Of a stretch of 64,000 bases of DNA, positions 32,626-44,580 are shown piece after piece. The position numbers and the translations under genes are program-made. Numbering within the stretch: position 1 is the stretch's first letter; each line of letters starts with the position of its first letter. The notes beneath the pieces were generated by a model, which did not search any database, was not told the origin of the DNA, and was given only the letters and a program-made list of their open reading frames with translations. Source of the DNA: Trebouxia sp. TZW2008 (lineage: Eukaryota > Chlorophyta > Trebouxiophyceae > Trebouxiales > Trebouxiaceae); NCBI GenBank assembly GCA_002118135.1, contig BDIU01000138.1:1-64000 (forward strand), in the 5' to 3' direction.

Positions 32626-35600
32626 CTAAAGCAAACGCGCCTTGAAATAGCTGCTGTGCATGGCCCTCCAAAGCTGCACCAGCCTGATTTGAAACCAGTT
32701 CCAGCACCATTTCAGGTGGGAAAGACTGCCTGAAGTTGCAATCTTCACTGAAGTAGCTTTGCTGAGCCGCATGGCAGACTTCTGTCGTGCTTAGCTGGTG
32801 TTGTATCTGAGCATCAGACCTCTGCTGGCTGTCCTGTGCGAGAGCCTGCCAATCTGTTGCTGCTGTTACTTTTTGCCAGGCAGCCTCAAGCACATCCCTG
32901 CAGCAGCAAACAAGATGCGACAACGGGTGGCAGAGGCAAGTCCAATCAACTCAAAGTCCATACTGTCATATCTCACATGAGGGATATGTCAAATAAGCAC
33001 TTCTCCAGGGTATTGCGCTCAAGCTGAAAGGTTGAGCAATGCGGCAATACCAAAACATCAGCAGAAAAGACTGACGAAAACAGCACACACTGAGCACTAC
33101 ATTGCTGAAGGCAAACACTGTTTACTAAACAGCACAATGATCCACTCGAAAATTTTGACGGAGCATTTGCCAGAAATGGACAAGCAACTTTTCCTACTGA
33201 CCTGCCCTCCAAAATAACTGCTCAGGTTGTCAAACAGCAGCAGACACATATGACATGCACAGCAATGCTCACCTGTAAGCTTGCTGACTTTGGGCTGATT
33301 TGACATGGCTCAGAAGCAGAAACACATAGCATGCTTGGCTGGGGTGACTTTGCTCTGATAGGCAAGCTGTCAACAGGTTGTCCATGGGGTGCACCACATC
33401 TCCACCCAGATTGAGCGCATCCTGCGAAGCCAAAATTGCCACTAGTGGGCAGGACAACAGGATATCCCTCCTGGCAACAGAAGAAGAAGCCAAAACCGCC
33501 GTTAATGGACAGGACAACATGAAACCCCTGGCTTCAGGAAGAGAAGCTAAGTGACGCGCAAGGCTTTCATAAGTTTAAAGTTGCCACTAGCTTCAAGCAT
33601 GAAGGCAAGTTTGGCAGGATTGTATGATGCCGTTGCATAGCTTGTGTGGCTGACATGACGCAGCAGGAATGAGCCTTCAGTGGCAGCCGTAACAAGTTGT
33701 TCAACTGCATGAGTCACCCTATGTCCTGATACTACTGCTCAGGTAGTAAAAGCGCCCCTTGTGCCGAGTGGACAGGGCCTTCTGCCTGGCATAGTAGCGG
33801 TGTACAATGCAAGTGAGTCGAGGTGTGCTCTCGCACCAGCATGCATCACTGTTGCTGTCACGATAGATTGTCAAGTTTGCCTCTGGACACCAAAAACACA
33901 AAAGACCAAGCATCATAGCTCACCTGAACTGTGAGCATCATGATCTTGGCATGAGCGTGATTTACATAGTCCATGTCCTCTTGATCTGGCTTCATGATTG
34001 GACCTTTCACATCAGCCAGCCGTGTAAGCTTGGCAACACACGCTGCTCTGTACACAGTTGATGCATTGCCCTGCAGCATCACAGTAGCTCACTTGAATAT
34101 GTTCATGTTGACAGTCTTGTGATGTGTATGTTCACTCGATCTACCGTAGCTGAATGAGCACTTGCTTGAAGTCTTGCAGAAACAACACACAGCAAAGTAT
34201 AGCAGCTCTAGTTGGCCTTTGGATGTGCATATTGAGGCTGCCCTGTTGATGTTGCAAACTCATGTACAGGCATCTGGTACAAGCAAATGGTACAAGCAAG
34301 GTGGCACTTTCTAGCATGCAGCAGCTTCAGCACACCACACCTCATTGTTGTTTGTCACATCTGCCAAGGTTCTTGCTGCAGCGCTATATTGCTTCAGCCG
34401 TAAGTCATGAAGCCAACTCAGATGGCGCAGGGCAGCGCTTCTTGTAGCATCAGAGCCTGCTGCTGCAAGTTGTCTGTGCAGCCAGAGAGCCAGGTCTTGG
34501 TTGAACTGGTCAGGGAAGGACAGAAGGCGTGAGTGCTTGCCCTCATCGAACAACCTGCATGACGCAATCCTTGTAACACTTGAAAAGCATGCATGCATGC
34601 ACGGACGGCAATGCTGCATATCGCATGAAATACTCAGATGGGTTGCTCAAGGACAGGAGGCGTGTCCCTGTCAAACGTAGTGCAATGTGATTTCCTGCAA
34701 GAACTGATGCCAAGACAGTCTAAAAGACAAGGTCCTCATGCTCAGGTCAGTAATGCATGACGCAAAGGCCGAACCTCAGTGACCAAGCATGATGCATTTG
34801 CTCTGAAGCAGGTGAGCAGATGCCTGTGCATGTGACAGAAACTGATGACCTGCTGAGGTAGGGAAAGAAACGCGGAATGCTGGCCCACATTGGATGCCTT
34901 GCAGCATATGTACTATTCAAATGCAGACATGCCTTGGGCCTCAGCAGAGCTTCTAGGGCACGCTGAAGCATTTGCAACCAGTCCAAAGTTACAATGTCAC
35001 GCTGCTCAGAACAGGGCAGCAAACTTGTCCTGCAAACTCTTCACAGCATCTTGGGTGGTTGCGCAAAAGGCACTCACCTGCCAAACACATATGCAGCAGC
35101 AGAGTTGTCCAGGTCTAGGTGATTGCCTGGAAGCAAGACTCGGTGCCGCATCATGTAGCTTTGCAGCTTGGCTTCGTCCTGTTCCATGCGGCACACCTCA
35201 AAGAGCTGTGCATAGGCCCTGTGTGCATCTGCAAGCTGCTCCACCTGTTGCACAATGCAGCTACCAGCTTCACTCTGACCTGCACATGTGCGAGCGCATT
35301 CTCAGCCAGAAAACGTGTTGGTCCAAGACTCAAAGTCCGACATGCCACTCAGAGCTGTACAAATTACCCTAGAGCTACACAGCAGATTGCCCTGTGGCTA
35401 CGGCTCCTGCAAGGCTGTGACTTGTTGGCCGGAAAGAAGTGGTAGTGTTGAATTTTACATGGCATGCGTTTTGGTTGGTATGGCATCAGCTGCACTTGCA
35501 GCAATCTGTTGACTGAGCTGACTGTACAGCATACTGAGTATGCATCATGATCCTCAAAAGTCAAACAGCAACGTCAAGTGCAACAGTCTGTACACCAACC

Positions 35601-38600
35601 TTGACTGTCATGATGTGAGAGGATTGCAAATGGTGAGCAACAGCTTGCATGGCAATGTGATGTTGGTACAGCGTCAACCAGGTGTTGCTGACTTGGCTAT
35701 GAGGTCTCTGCATTATACGACTCAAAGCAGAGAGCAGACTCAAGTTCAAAAATGCTTGCGCTGTGACAAAAAATGGGTGCCTGAGCTGTTATTGTATCAA
35801 AGCAGTCTTTGCAGGGGACTCATACCTAAGCTTGCAGCAATGATGAGCAGCTGTTGTAAGTACTTCTGTCGTGACTGCTCATAGTCCTCTTGCAGGCTCT
35901 GCAGTGCTGCTGCTGCTTTGCATGAGGCAAGGGCTTCTGTAAAGGCGCTCAGCACTGTCTCAGTGATCATCAGCAGGCAGCGCACAGCTTGACTGAACCT
36001 GTCCTGGTCTTCTTGCAATAGCCCAGCTAACCTGCAATAACACATGCCAAAGTCAACATGCTGTGGCTAGATGCCTGGGCACTGGATCGCTTGGTTGGAC
36101 TATTGCTGTACTATTGAAGACATGTGGCAATGCTTTTGCAAGCAACTGGGCACTTGAGCACTCAACTGGTTCATCGCTGTACTGTTGACCCCACCAGGCC
36201 GTACTGTTACAGTGTGTGCAAGATTGTAGCAAAAGCTGCCGTACTCATGTACAGGAGGAACTTGTATCAACTGTGGGCTGACCAAAGCGCTCGTTCCAGG
36301 CAAGAGTGCAACGCCACAGCCGACAAGCGCATTTTGACTGCTGCAAATGCCGAGTCAGAATTGCAACATCAGACTTCACCTGATGAGGGTGTCTGCCAAA
36401 CTCTGCAAGGAGGTGCGCACAGACAGACCCGCTGACCACCAGGGAGTGTCTGTGGAGGCACGTAGCATCTCCCTCTGAAAGCCCTGGGTCAATTCCTGAT
36501 GCCGGGCATGTGCTGAGTTCAGCACATTCTGCAGCACTACATTTAGTCAGCTCCTGGTGCTGGGCATGTGCTCAGTTCAGCACATTCTGCAGATGAGCAA
36601 CAAAGAGTTGTCACAGCCTCGCACAGCATGCTTTTGGAGTACTACAGTCAGCCCCTGATGCTGGGCATGTGCTGCATTTAGCCCACTCTGCAGCACTACA
36701 GTCGTTCAGCTTTTTGTGCCTATGTACATTAGTTCAGCTCTTCTGCAAAGGCGTAGCCAGGTGGGTGTAAGTGCTTGGTGCAGCACATGCATTCTTGATT
36801 GCTACACTGTTATGGGCTCTGGGTGCCTGGCATGCTCTGACTACAGTGCATTCTGCAGCACTACAGGCAGTCAGCTGTTGACCCACCATGCACCAAGTGC
36901 ATCTGCTACACTGCTACTGTTGGTACTTGCCTTGACAGCGGATGCAAGCTCCAGGGTCTGTTCCAGCTCTATGCTAGTGCTGATGCTGAGGGTATTGCTC
37001 TGTAAGGTTGCTAGCTGGCGGCTGACTGCTTCAAAAAATGCCTCAGCTGAGCTTGAAGGGCAGGAGTAGAAGATGTCTTGGGGCGCCCACTCCTCTGGCG
37101 TCCCAGACGCCTGTTGCTCAAGCACAACAAATCACAGTTCTAGTGTGTCAATGGCAGTGGTAAACATTGCAAATCAAGCATATGATGCGACAGTGAGACC
37201 AGGTCACATAGTGCATGGCCTGAGTATAGGTCAGGAACAGCTCAAGAGCTGTAGAAAATGCATGAGGATTTGAATCATGCAAGCTATGCAAAGGACGTTG
37301 TAACATAGCCGGATTGCTTGGGCACGCTGCTGACGTACTCAACTGTGTGGCAAGTGTCAACAAACACATGGGATGCTGACAGTCCTTCACAGAACACAAA
37401 GGCAAACTTGTGCTGTGTTGACAGTCAACAGCTCCAGTTCCGTGACACAGACTGTGATTTGCAGAAATATGATGTCACTTAAGTGGAAGCACAATCTGTG
37501 CTGCTTACCAACTGAGCACATTGACGACCTGCATCAAGAATAACTTCCTGCACCAGAGACATACTCTCCTGCTGGCTCTGCTCCTTCTGTAGGTTTTCAT
37601 ACTTTCGCACAGCGGCTATGCTTTGCAGCTTCTTAGCATTCTCAAATAGGACCCTGCAGGAGACCAATTGCTAAGAGCAGGACACATTTAATGTGTGCTG
37701 CTAATGAATACAGGGCATGCTGCTGTATGCAGGTGCATTTGCTGATACACAGCAAGGCAGTGACATAGCATCTGCACGCATGAGTTACTTTACTGAGCAG
37801 AAATCTTGCGCAAATGCCATGGGAGAGCAACAGACATGAAGCAGCTTGTGCAGGCAGCCATCATGGCTCACGAGTGCAGCACCTGACCACGGAATGCAGC
37901 TCTTGCACATCAAGCAAGCAGACGGTGTCTAGTATAGAACCCATCTGATGACCGTGTGCATATGAGACGAAGCAGCAGCTAAGCAAGCATGACAGACGCA
38001 CTGCACTGCTTTCAATGAATTGCAATTTAGAGCAACAAGGGCAAACAGTCAGCTTGCAGGTCACCTGAGGGCTTGTGGGTCTAGTAGGTGCAAGGCATTG
38101 ACATCCTCAAGGACGCTGAGCAAGGTTTGATGGAAGGCTTCCTTGTCAGTCAGCTGCTGAAGATAGTCTGCTGCCAGGGCCTTGCCCCACAGCTTTGGGA
38201 GCACATCTATGACCCTGCAACAGCAGGGGACACTTCTTGCAGGACGGCTTGGTGCTGGCAGGGAGGCGCTCACAATTGACATATGATGCTTGCTTACCTA
38301 CAGACTGGCAGCAGTGCTTGCTGCAGTAAGATGCATGGTCAAGAGCAATGCTTGCACTGCAGATTGTGTGTCTGGCATGCTTGTGTGAGACACAACTTTG
38401 ATGCGCTTCAGAGTTCTGCACATGACCTACTGTACACATGCTGTGCTTTGTGACTTTCACGCAGAATGTTGAGAGAAGCCAGCATGAAGAGGTGGAAGCA
38501 TTGCCCAGCAGCTGTAACAGCAGCCATGAGTGTACAACACCCTGTCACAGCATTTATCCACTTGAATAGGTGTTCACCTCTGGTCCCTAACAAAAGCAAT

Positions 38601-41125
38601 TAGTGCAGCATCCACAATTGAGTGCAACAAGGCTAAGGCATGAATGCAAAGGCTGCACAGATGTTGGGAGCGCTTGGGCAAAGGCGTGTGCTCTTGCCTT
38701 GCATACAGAATCTTGTGAATGCAACAAGACGTTCAAGCAGAAAAGTGTCATCAGCATTTTGACTCCACACAATGGTCATGAAATATCAGCAGCTAACTTT
38801 GCCAAAACTTGTCGCCGCTCAGAAGATCATGGAAAACGACCTTGTGCTGAAGGCGGCAGCAGCACTCCCCAGGTCAGGCAGAGCTTGTATCTGTGGTGCA
38901 AGCATACCCAGCTGCTCAACAGCACTGCGCCTCTGTGGATCTTCAGGACTGCTGTATACTACTGTGTATAGCAGCTGAAACAGCTGTTCTTGTGACACGC
39001 TCTGTGTTGAGCCCCTAGCTAGAGGGGCAGCAGCAGCTGCAAGAGCATGACAGGATTGTAGGCCAGGTAATGGCTTTCTGTGAGTTGGTGAAATCATGAG
39101 GATAGGTGCTGATCATCAGGTGAGGATAGGTGCTGATCATCAGCTTTATACACACAAATATCATGCAAGCTGCCGTGTCGCTATGTAAGCTTGTAAAAGT
39201 ATGCTTCAGTGCTGCCAGAAGTATGCAACCCAGCACAGAGTCACAGGAAGCTTTACAAGCATAACTGTGTTTTGCTCTGCTTACTTTGGCTTTCAGGAGC
39301 GCGGCCATTTGCAATTCTGGTAGACATTGCTTGTTGTCTTGCGCGCTGAGCTGCTGACTGAGCTGGCTTTGCTTGCTTTATTGCTGTCTGGACCACATGG
39401 GAAGGAGTCATGATCAGCCAATGTGGGCTTTCTGAGTCATCCACAGCTGCTATGCTGAGGACCTTGCCATTGACATCTTGCTGCGCAGCATCTGCAGTCA
39501 ATGTGAAAGACTTGAGTTCTGTGTAAGCCAGCAACTTCAGTGATGCACTGCATGAGTACATCTGCCTGCAGTACTGAGCTTGCTAATACACTTGTGCTAA
39601 GGATCACGACAGCACAAGCAGCTTGATCCTTGTGCAGCATTTGCAGACTGGGATCTTGCATGGTCAACACGCATCAATCAACAATTGTGTGGACACAATT
39701 GGCAAGCAAGATGCCGGAATTGGAAAATGCTTTGCTGGAATGTGTCATTTTGAGGCATGTCAGCAGGCAAACCTTTCTGCAGGGTCCATCGGTGTGCAGT
39801 GCCTCCCTGTCGCCAGATCATGACTTCACCATGTCTGCTCAAACAACAGCACCACTTGCTGCCCTTCTTGCTGCCCTCAGCCCTTGTCTCATGGCCTAAA
39901 TCTATCGCATGGGTTCTAAACACCTCCTGCTTTGAGTCGGGGCTGACTGATAGCAGCTGTAGTGCTAAAGTGCCACCTGCTGCATAGGCTAGCACAGCAA
40001 TGTTCTGCCTGTTGCTGCTCATGTTGACAACTGACAGGCTGCAGAGTGATAGTTGCGCTGTGCTGGCAACCTGTTGCTGTATGCTTGTCAAGACAGGATG
40101 TGACCATAGAAGCTGAGCTGTGCTGCCAGGCTCTGGACTCATCTGTGACACAGATGTGTTCATAGGTCTTCAGTGAAGTGTGTCATCGAGTGCTCATCTG
40201 GATGAAGCATGCTGACAGCAAAGGATTGTGCAATGCATGTGTAATGTTACTTGGAATAGGCAGTGCCTTAAGCTGCATGTCGAGGCTTGCTGATCAGAAA
40301 GCTTCAGCTTACCTGCCAGCAGTCCAAAGAAGACTTGTTCAGTGCAAAGATTTGGATCCCAGCAGCACTGCTTGTCAGCTGCAAGGCACAGATGCTGTGG
40401 CGGCCTGTTGATGAAGGGCGTGAGCCCCAGACTCGAGAGAAAGATCCCAGCAAGCCTTTCTGCAGTACAGCGAGCATTGAGTGCTTGCAACCACTGCAGA
40501 GGGACAAACACGTGGTACAGCTGTTTGTGCAAGGATTGAGACAAGCAATGCTGACAGTCAGCTGAGTATGGCTCGATCACCTCTGCAGGCTGTAGGGGGG
40601 TCACAGATACTGATCTGTTTGCAGACGATGACACAGAGCAGTCCAGTCTATAAAATTGCCCGTTAGCTGTGCCAAGGACAGCTGTGATGCCACTTGGTGA
40701 TGCTGCAGTACTGGCCAAGCTTGTCACTTCTTGTGACACTCGCGCTGACAGGGGTTCCTGATCTGCTTGAAAAGCTGGCCAGACATAAGCATTTCCGTCT
40801 GAAGTACACAAGACTGCTGCCATGCCTGCATTGTCCTGCAGTGTGCCATCTGTGGTTTGGGGTCGTCTTGCTGGCTTTTTGCACTGCAAGCGCTGAAGGC
40901 GTTTACCCTCAGGGATGCCAGGGAGACCAGGGGCCTAGGCAGAGCATATGTCAAGCTGGCAATAGCAACAGGATCTTGTTCGTGTCCTTGTCTCCAGACA
41001 GCCAGCTTGACACCGGAAAACAGCCAACATAATTCGCCCGACGCATCAAGACCTAATGTTGCAGATCTACCTGCAAGCTGTTGTGCAGCCTCAGGCAAGC
41101 TGATGCTTGCGTCCATTTGCATCAC
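32626..41125 (-). CDS. Nup133-like nuclear pore scaffold nucleoporin
   Basis: Large multi-exon gene; Nup133 belongs to the Nup107-160 Y-complex. The start region 41125-40907 reads GELCWLFSGVKLAVWRQG, a first propeller blade. Further blade-like pieces lie at about 40864-40596 (AAVLCTSDGNAYVWPAF), 40466-40313 (GLLGSFSRVWGS, FALNKSSLDCWQ) and 40150-39790 (SRHGEVMIWR). The rest is helical: 38220-38065 (LSVLEDVNALHLLDP), 37640-37512, 37100-36935, 36030-35828, 34575-34320 (LLSFPDQFNQDLALWLHRQL), 34075-33925, 33500-33370 and 32905-32628. Propeller followed by a helical stack, and the order of motifs, fit Nup133; another WGA-negative nucleoporin is the alternative. Exon borders and the C-terminus were not resolved. 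Echo exons are seen near 32440, 33485 and 34640. Confidence 0.62.
33480..33540 (-). repeat. Echo of a nucleoporin exon start
   Basis: The ~50 bases containing GCCAAAACCGCC..AATGGACAGGACAACA resemble the neighbouring exon segment at 33427-33475. On the minus strand this copy lies upstream of the open exon. Confidence 0.6.
34640..34675 (-). repeat. Echo of nucleoporin LLSFPDQF exon start
   Basis: Short segment with AAGGACAGGAGGCGTG that resembles AAGGACAGAAGGCGTG of the exon at about 34515. Confidence 0.5.
36495..36715. repeat. Intronic tandem repeat with GGGCATGTGCT..TTCAGC core
   Basis: Three imperfect units near 36500, 36560 and 36660 share GCTGGGCATGTGCT, TTCAGCACATTCTGCAG and a following CACTACA. 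They lie in an intron of the nucleoporin gene. Confidence 0.7.
39097..39145. repeat. 24-bp direct repeat
   Basis: GAGGATAGGTGCTGATCATC occurs twice in tandem, 24 bp apart, in a nucleoporin intron. Confidence 0.85.
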
Positions 41126-41501
41126 TTTACATAAATACTGTCAGACGGAAACGGCGATATGAAGCAGCTGATCTAGCTCAACAATCAAGCTCGTAGCATG
41201 CCATGCTGCGCCACTTCTGGCTCGCCAGGCGTTGATAGTAAGACGCATACCGTATTTACGCCAAGCGCGCGAACCAAATTTGGCTCCGCTTCTAGGACAC
41301 GTTGCTGAGTGCGGGAACATGTGGCTGACATCAGCCTTCAGGCAGATTCCGTTTGGCTAGAAAGGCGTTAATAGTAAATATTACCGCCTTGGGTGTGTCT
41401 TCTTGAAGCCGACGCAAGCTTGTGCATACACCCGCTTGAATCGCTTCTATTGCTTACTTTACGCATTCACTACTTACCTTCTCGCCTATCAAACCTTCAA
41501 C
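41126..41501. promoter_or_regulatory. Divergent promoter, nucleoporin and LEA-like gene
   Basis: 376 bp between divergent starts. A GGCGTTRATAGTAA motif occurs twice, near 41228 and 41361 (~133 bp apart), each followed by a TACCG. It may be a duplicated regulatory element for the LEA-like gene; this is inference. Confidence 0.45.
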
Positions 41502-42145
41502 ATGTCTGACAAGAGCTACGTCGACCAGGCCAAGGACGCCGCCAGCGCTGCTGGTGAGTCTTTTGCTTGTCGACGCTGATGTACTGCTGATGGTGTGCAC
41601 AAGCTTTGCACCTTCTGCTCTTGCCATACCATGACTTCCTCACGACGTAATTGTCTTGCAGGTGACAAGATCAACCAGGCCGCCCGCAGCGTGTCTGACA
41701 CAGTTTCCGGAAAGGTACAGCCCCCTTGACCTATTATTGATCGTACCCTGTGGCTGTGCGTTGGTTATAGCTCTGCTTTGGCTTTGCTTTCGCTCTGGCC
41801 TTGCTCTCACCCCTTAGCGATATGTTGTGACAATGGCTGGGTAAACGAGACCGCAAGCTTCCCTCACTTGTGCTCGCGCTGCAGACCGAGGAGGCAAAGC
41901 ACGAGGCCAACAAGAACACTGGCAGCGGCGAGTCCCTAGGAGACAAGGCATCCCACGCCGGAAACGTCGCCAGCAACAAGGTATGTCATGCTCGTTTGTG
42001 TGGTTGCTGTTTGACCTTCAAGTATATATCACCCTGCAAAGGCCGTAACTGATCCTGTCCACCAGACATGTGCCTGAGCTCTGCTTTATTGTGGTTGCAG
42101 GCGTCGGAGACCAAGCACAGCGCACAGAAGGCTGTTGAGAAGTAG
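41502..42145 (+). CDS. Small hydrophilic LEA/Hsp12-like stress protein
   Basis: Four exons in phase: 41502-41553, 41662-41714, 41885-41980, 42101-42145; 81 residues. The protein is almost entirely polar and Ala/Ser/Lys/Glu-rich (SYVDQAKDAASAAGDK, SGKTEEAKHEANKN, GSGESLGDKASHAGN), has no Cys, Pro or Trp, and would be disordered or form amphipathic helices at membranes. This resembles LEA-type hydrophilins and yeast Hsp12 in composition and in the GESL..DKA segment. A role in desiccation or membrane protection is inferred from composition only. The gene has no echo exons. Confidence 0.7.
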
Positions 42146-43042
42146 ACTTTTCAGCTGCTGAATGAATACCCGCGAATGCACTGGCCAGAATTGTGTCTGT
42201 TCCGTTCCTTAGCTAGATTGTAATTAGAACATCACTAGACATTTCCTGTGCGCTCTGCATTCAAGCTGCACAGCAAGTGCATGGACTGCAAACCCTCATG
42301 CCTGCATATTCTGTGACAAGAAGTGGGGGAGCATCTGACAGAAACCTTGTCTCCATTGAGGCGCTATACTGCAACTGCTGCAAATGCATTGTGCATTGCT
42401 GTCATGTATGTAGATGTGGCTTGGCCCACAGACTTGGCAAAGCACATGTGCTGCGAGGTGGACGAGTGTCTCACACAGCCAAATCCTTCATCAGTGAAGT
42501 GTAACTAACTTTGCTGGCCGTTGTTGTGAATCTGTCGCCTGTCACATATTGTACAACACAGGTTGCTATTAGGAAAATGAGATGACAAACAGAGTGTGTA
42601 TCTACGGTCCATCGGCAATGCACAAGTGAGCATTGCAGTCCCGGCCTGTAGCCTATAATGATGTGCAGCATGCTTACATTGCATGCGCATGTGAACTCCA
42701 GCTCCTGTGCATGCCTTGGTCTGCTGCCTGTTGATAAGTTTGCATTAACATCAGCCTGTACGGACCAGCATGGACTTGCTGAAGGTAGGCCGTGAGGCAT
42801 CTATTGTTCATGTTGAAGTACAGTTATCAAAGACTGCGCAGTCTGCTGTTCTACCTGTTGTAGCAACTGCAAGTGATGTGAGAACACTTGCAGGCTGATT
42901 TGAAGCATTCAGCTTACACTTCATAAAATGGCAACACTTCAGATATAGCTTTAAAGACATGCGTCAGACTGTTCTTGCTCAGGGACAATGGCAGCACGAT
43001 GGACTGCACACATGCCCAAACAAGCTTTGTTGCAATGCACCT
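42146..43042. other. Convergent intergenic stretch, LEA-like and ASCH genes
   Basis: Holds the 3' ends of two convergent genes. No additional exon or RNA gene is recognised. Confidence 0.4.
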
Positions 43043-43917
43043 CTAACCTTGCTTGGCTCTGCCATACTTCTCATACCATGCATTGCTGCGAGAGCTGCTC
43101 ACTACTTGTGCTAAATCAGCAGCAACGTTGGGCTGTCCATAGCTTTCCCAGCTGAAATGCATTGGGTCTGGAGGTGGTTTCAGAGCTGCGCTGAGATTGC
43201 TGGCTATGTTGCCTGGCAGTTGCCATAGCTTTGGGTACCCGCGCATCTGCTGAGGTATGACAAGGCGTCTGGGGTTTTCACACAAGAAACAATACGGGGA
43301 ACCAATCTCTTGCTTCAGTGTGGATGACAATCCTTGCCAAGACTCCACGGTATCTGCCTGTATGGCATATGGTGTCACATGCATCATGCCAGTTTGACAT
43401 GTGCTGATGGCGCATCTGATCTGGCATGGAGCAATGCAAATCCGCACACATTCATGATGCATGCACAAGTGGAGCGCAAGGCCAGCCAAGACTCACAGCA
43501 TAGCAAGCTACAACATCAACACATCCCAACAGCACACTTGTAGGGTAATGCTGGGGAATGTTAGGAGTGATGTCCCTTCCCTCTTGCTCATGTATCTGCC
43601 TGTAAAAGCTTTGCATTTCCTGCATGATATACAGGGATAGGCACAGATGCTGCTGACTTGGTCTGCTGTTTTAGCAGTAAAGCTTTTCAGCAGCTGCCTC
43701 TGAGCATGTACATAGCATAATGCAGCAATGCTGCATGCAGTGACACCTCAATCTCCTGGCTAGTTGCCTGTTTGCTGGTGGCATGAATCCATAGTCTGCC
43801 AGTATGCTCAGTAGGCCAGCCGCGTCCTTCTATGCGTTTCAAGCCGTAGACAAGCAAAGACGCCCAAGGCTGATGCATTGAGAGTACAGTCAGATCTTTG
43901 GAAGTGTTGGCTTGCAT
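43043..43917 (-). CDS. ASCH-domain protein, ASC-1/TRIP4 C-terminal type
   Basis: Three exons in phase (descending): 43917-43747, 43619-43497, 43357-43043; 202 residues. The ASCH (PUA-like) fold is clear: LSMHQPWASLLVYGLKRIEG, GRLWIHATSKQ, LLGCVDVVACY, SPYCFLCENPRRL and GYPKLWQLP follow the order of the C-terminal domain of activating signal cointegrator 1 (TRIP4). Here it stands alone, without the TRIP4 zinc finger, as in several plant and protist proteins. ASCH domains are thought to bind nucleic acid, as related PUA folds do; the specific role is unknown. It is divergent from the aminomutase gene. Confidence 0.88.
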
Positions 43918-44580
43918 GAAGCTGACTTGCGCGCAGCTGAGTTCCGGCCAAATTGTCTGTGTGATCAGAGACTGTGTGAACTTGAACTAGCTAAGTGTCG
44001 TACAAAACGCCGTTTAAGCTCTTCGTTTAAGCGCATACTGGGTGTATTCTGAGTGACAAGTTCAAGTGGCGTTGTAACTGTTGCTGCTGTCAATATCCGC
44101 AAATCCTACAGCTGCCAGACTCAGCGGCTTGACTGAGTGGGATGCGTTGAGACGAGCTTAGGTGGCAACAGCAGCAACAGCACTGCACCCGCAAGAGGCT
44201 TGGCAGCGACTTGGCAAGGTATGGTCAAGTCACAAGAAGCGCTGAATTGCTCAGTCCGAGACTATGGTGGTGCGTGCGTACCGAAGAGGACCTTCGAGTT
44301 TGAATCTGAAGCCAACGAGCGTCACTTCTGGTCAACTGAGGGTTTTGCCTGAGGTTTTGCCATACGGATAAGATGCAAGATCACCTGGCGGCAACCCCCC
44401 GAAATGTGGCCGAAATTTCAGGCATAGGGGTGCTTCGATAGGGGGGTATTGCAGTGCGGACCCACCACCCCCAAGTAAATTTCGCCCAGACCCAGACTGG
44501 AAACGTCCAAATCAGTCGCACTCGCGTTGCATCGCTGCAGCAAGTGACGATACAGGTTTGATCGCCGACGCGGAGCAAAG
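43918..44580. promoter_or_regulatory. Divergent promoter, ASCH and aminomutase genes
   Basis: 663 bp between start codons. Near 44395-44450 a C-run (ACCCCCCGAA) and a later G-run (TTCGATAGGGGGG) could pair. No TATA box is obvious. Presumed to carry the upstream control of both genes. Confidence 0.4.

Noticed and set aside
44395..44455. C-run/G-run hairpin as a riboswitch or terminator upstream of the aminomutase gene
   Set aside because: The pairing is short and interrupted, and it matches no riboswitch class I know.
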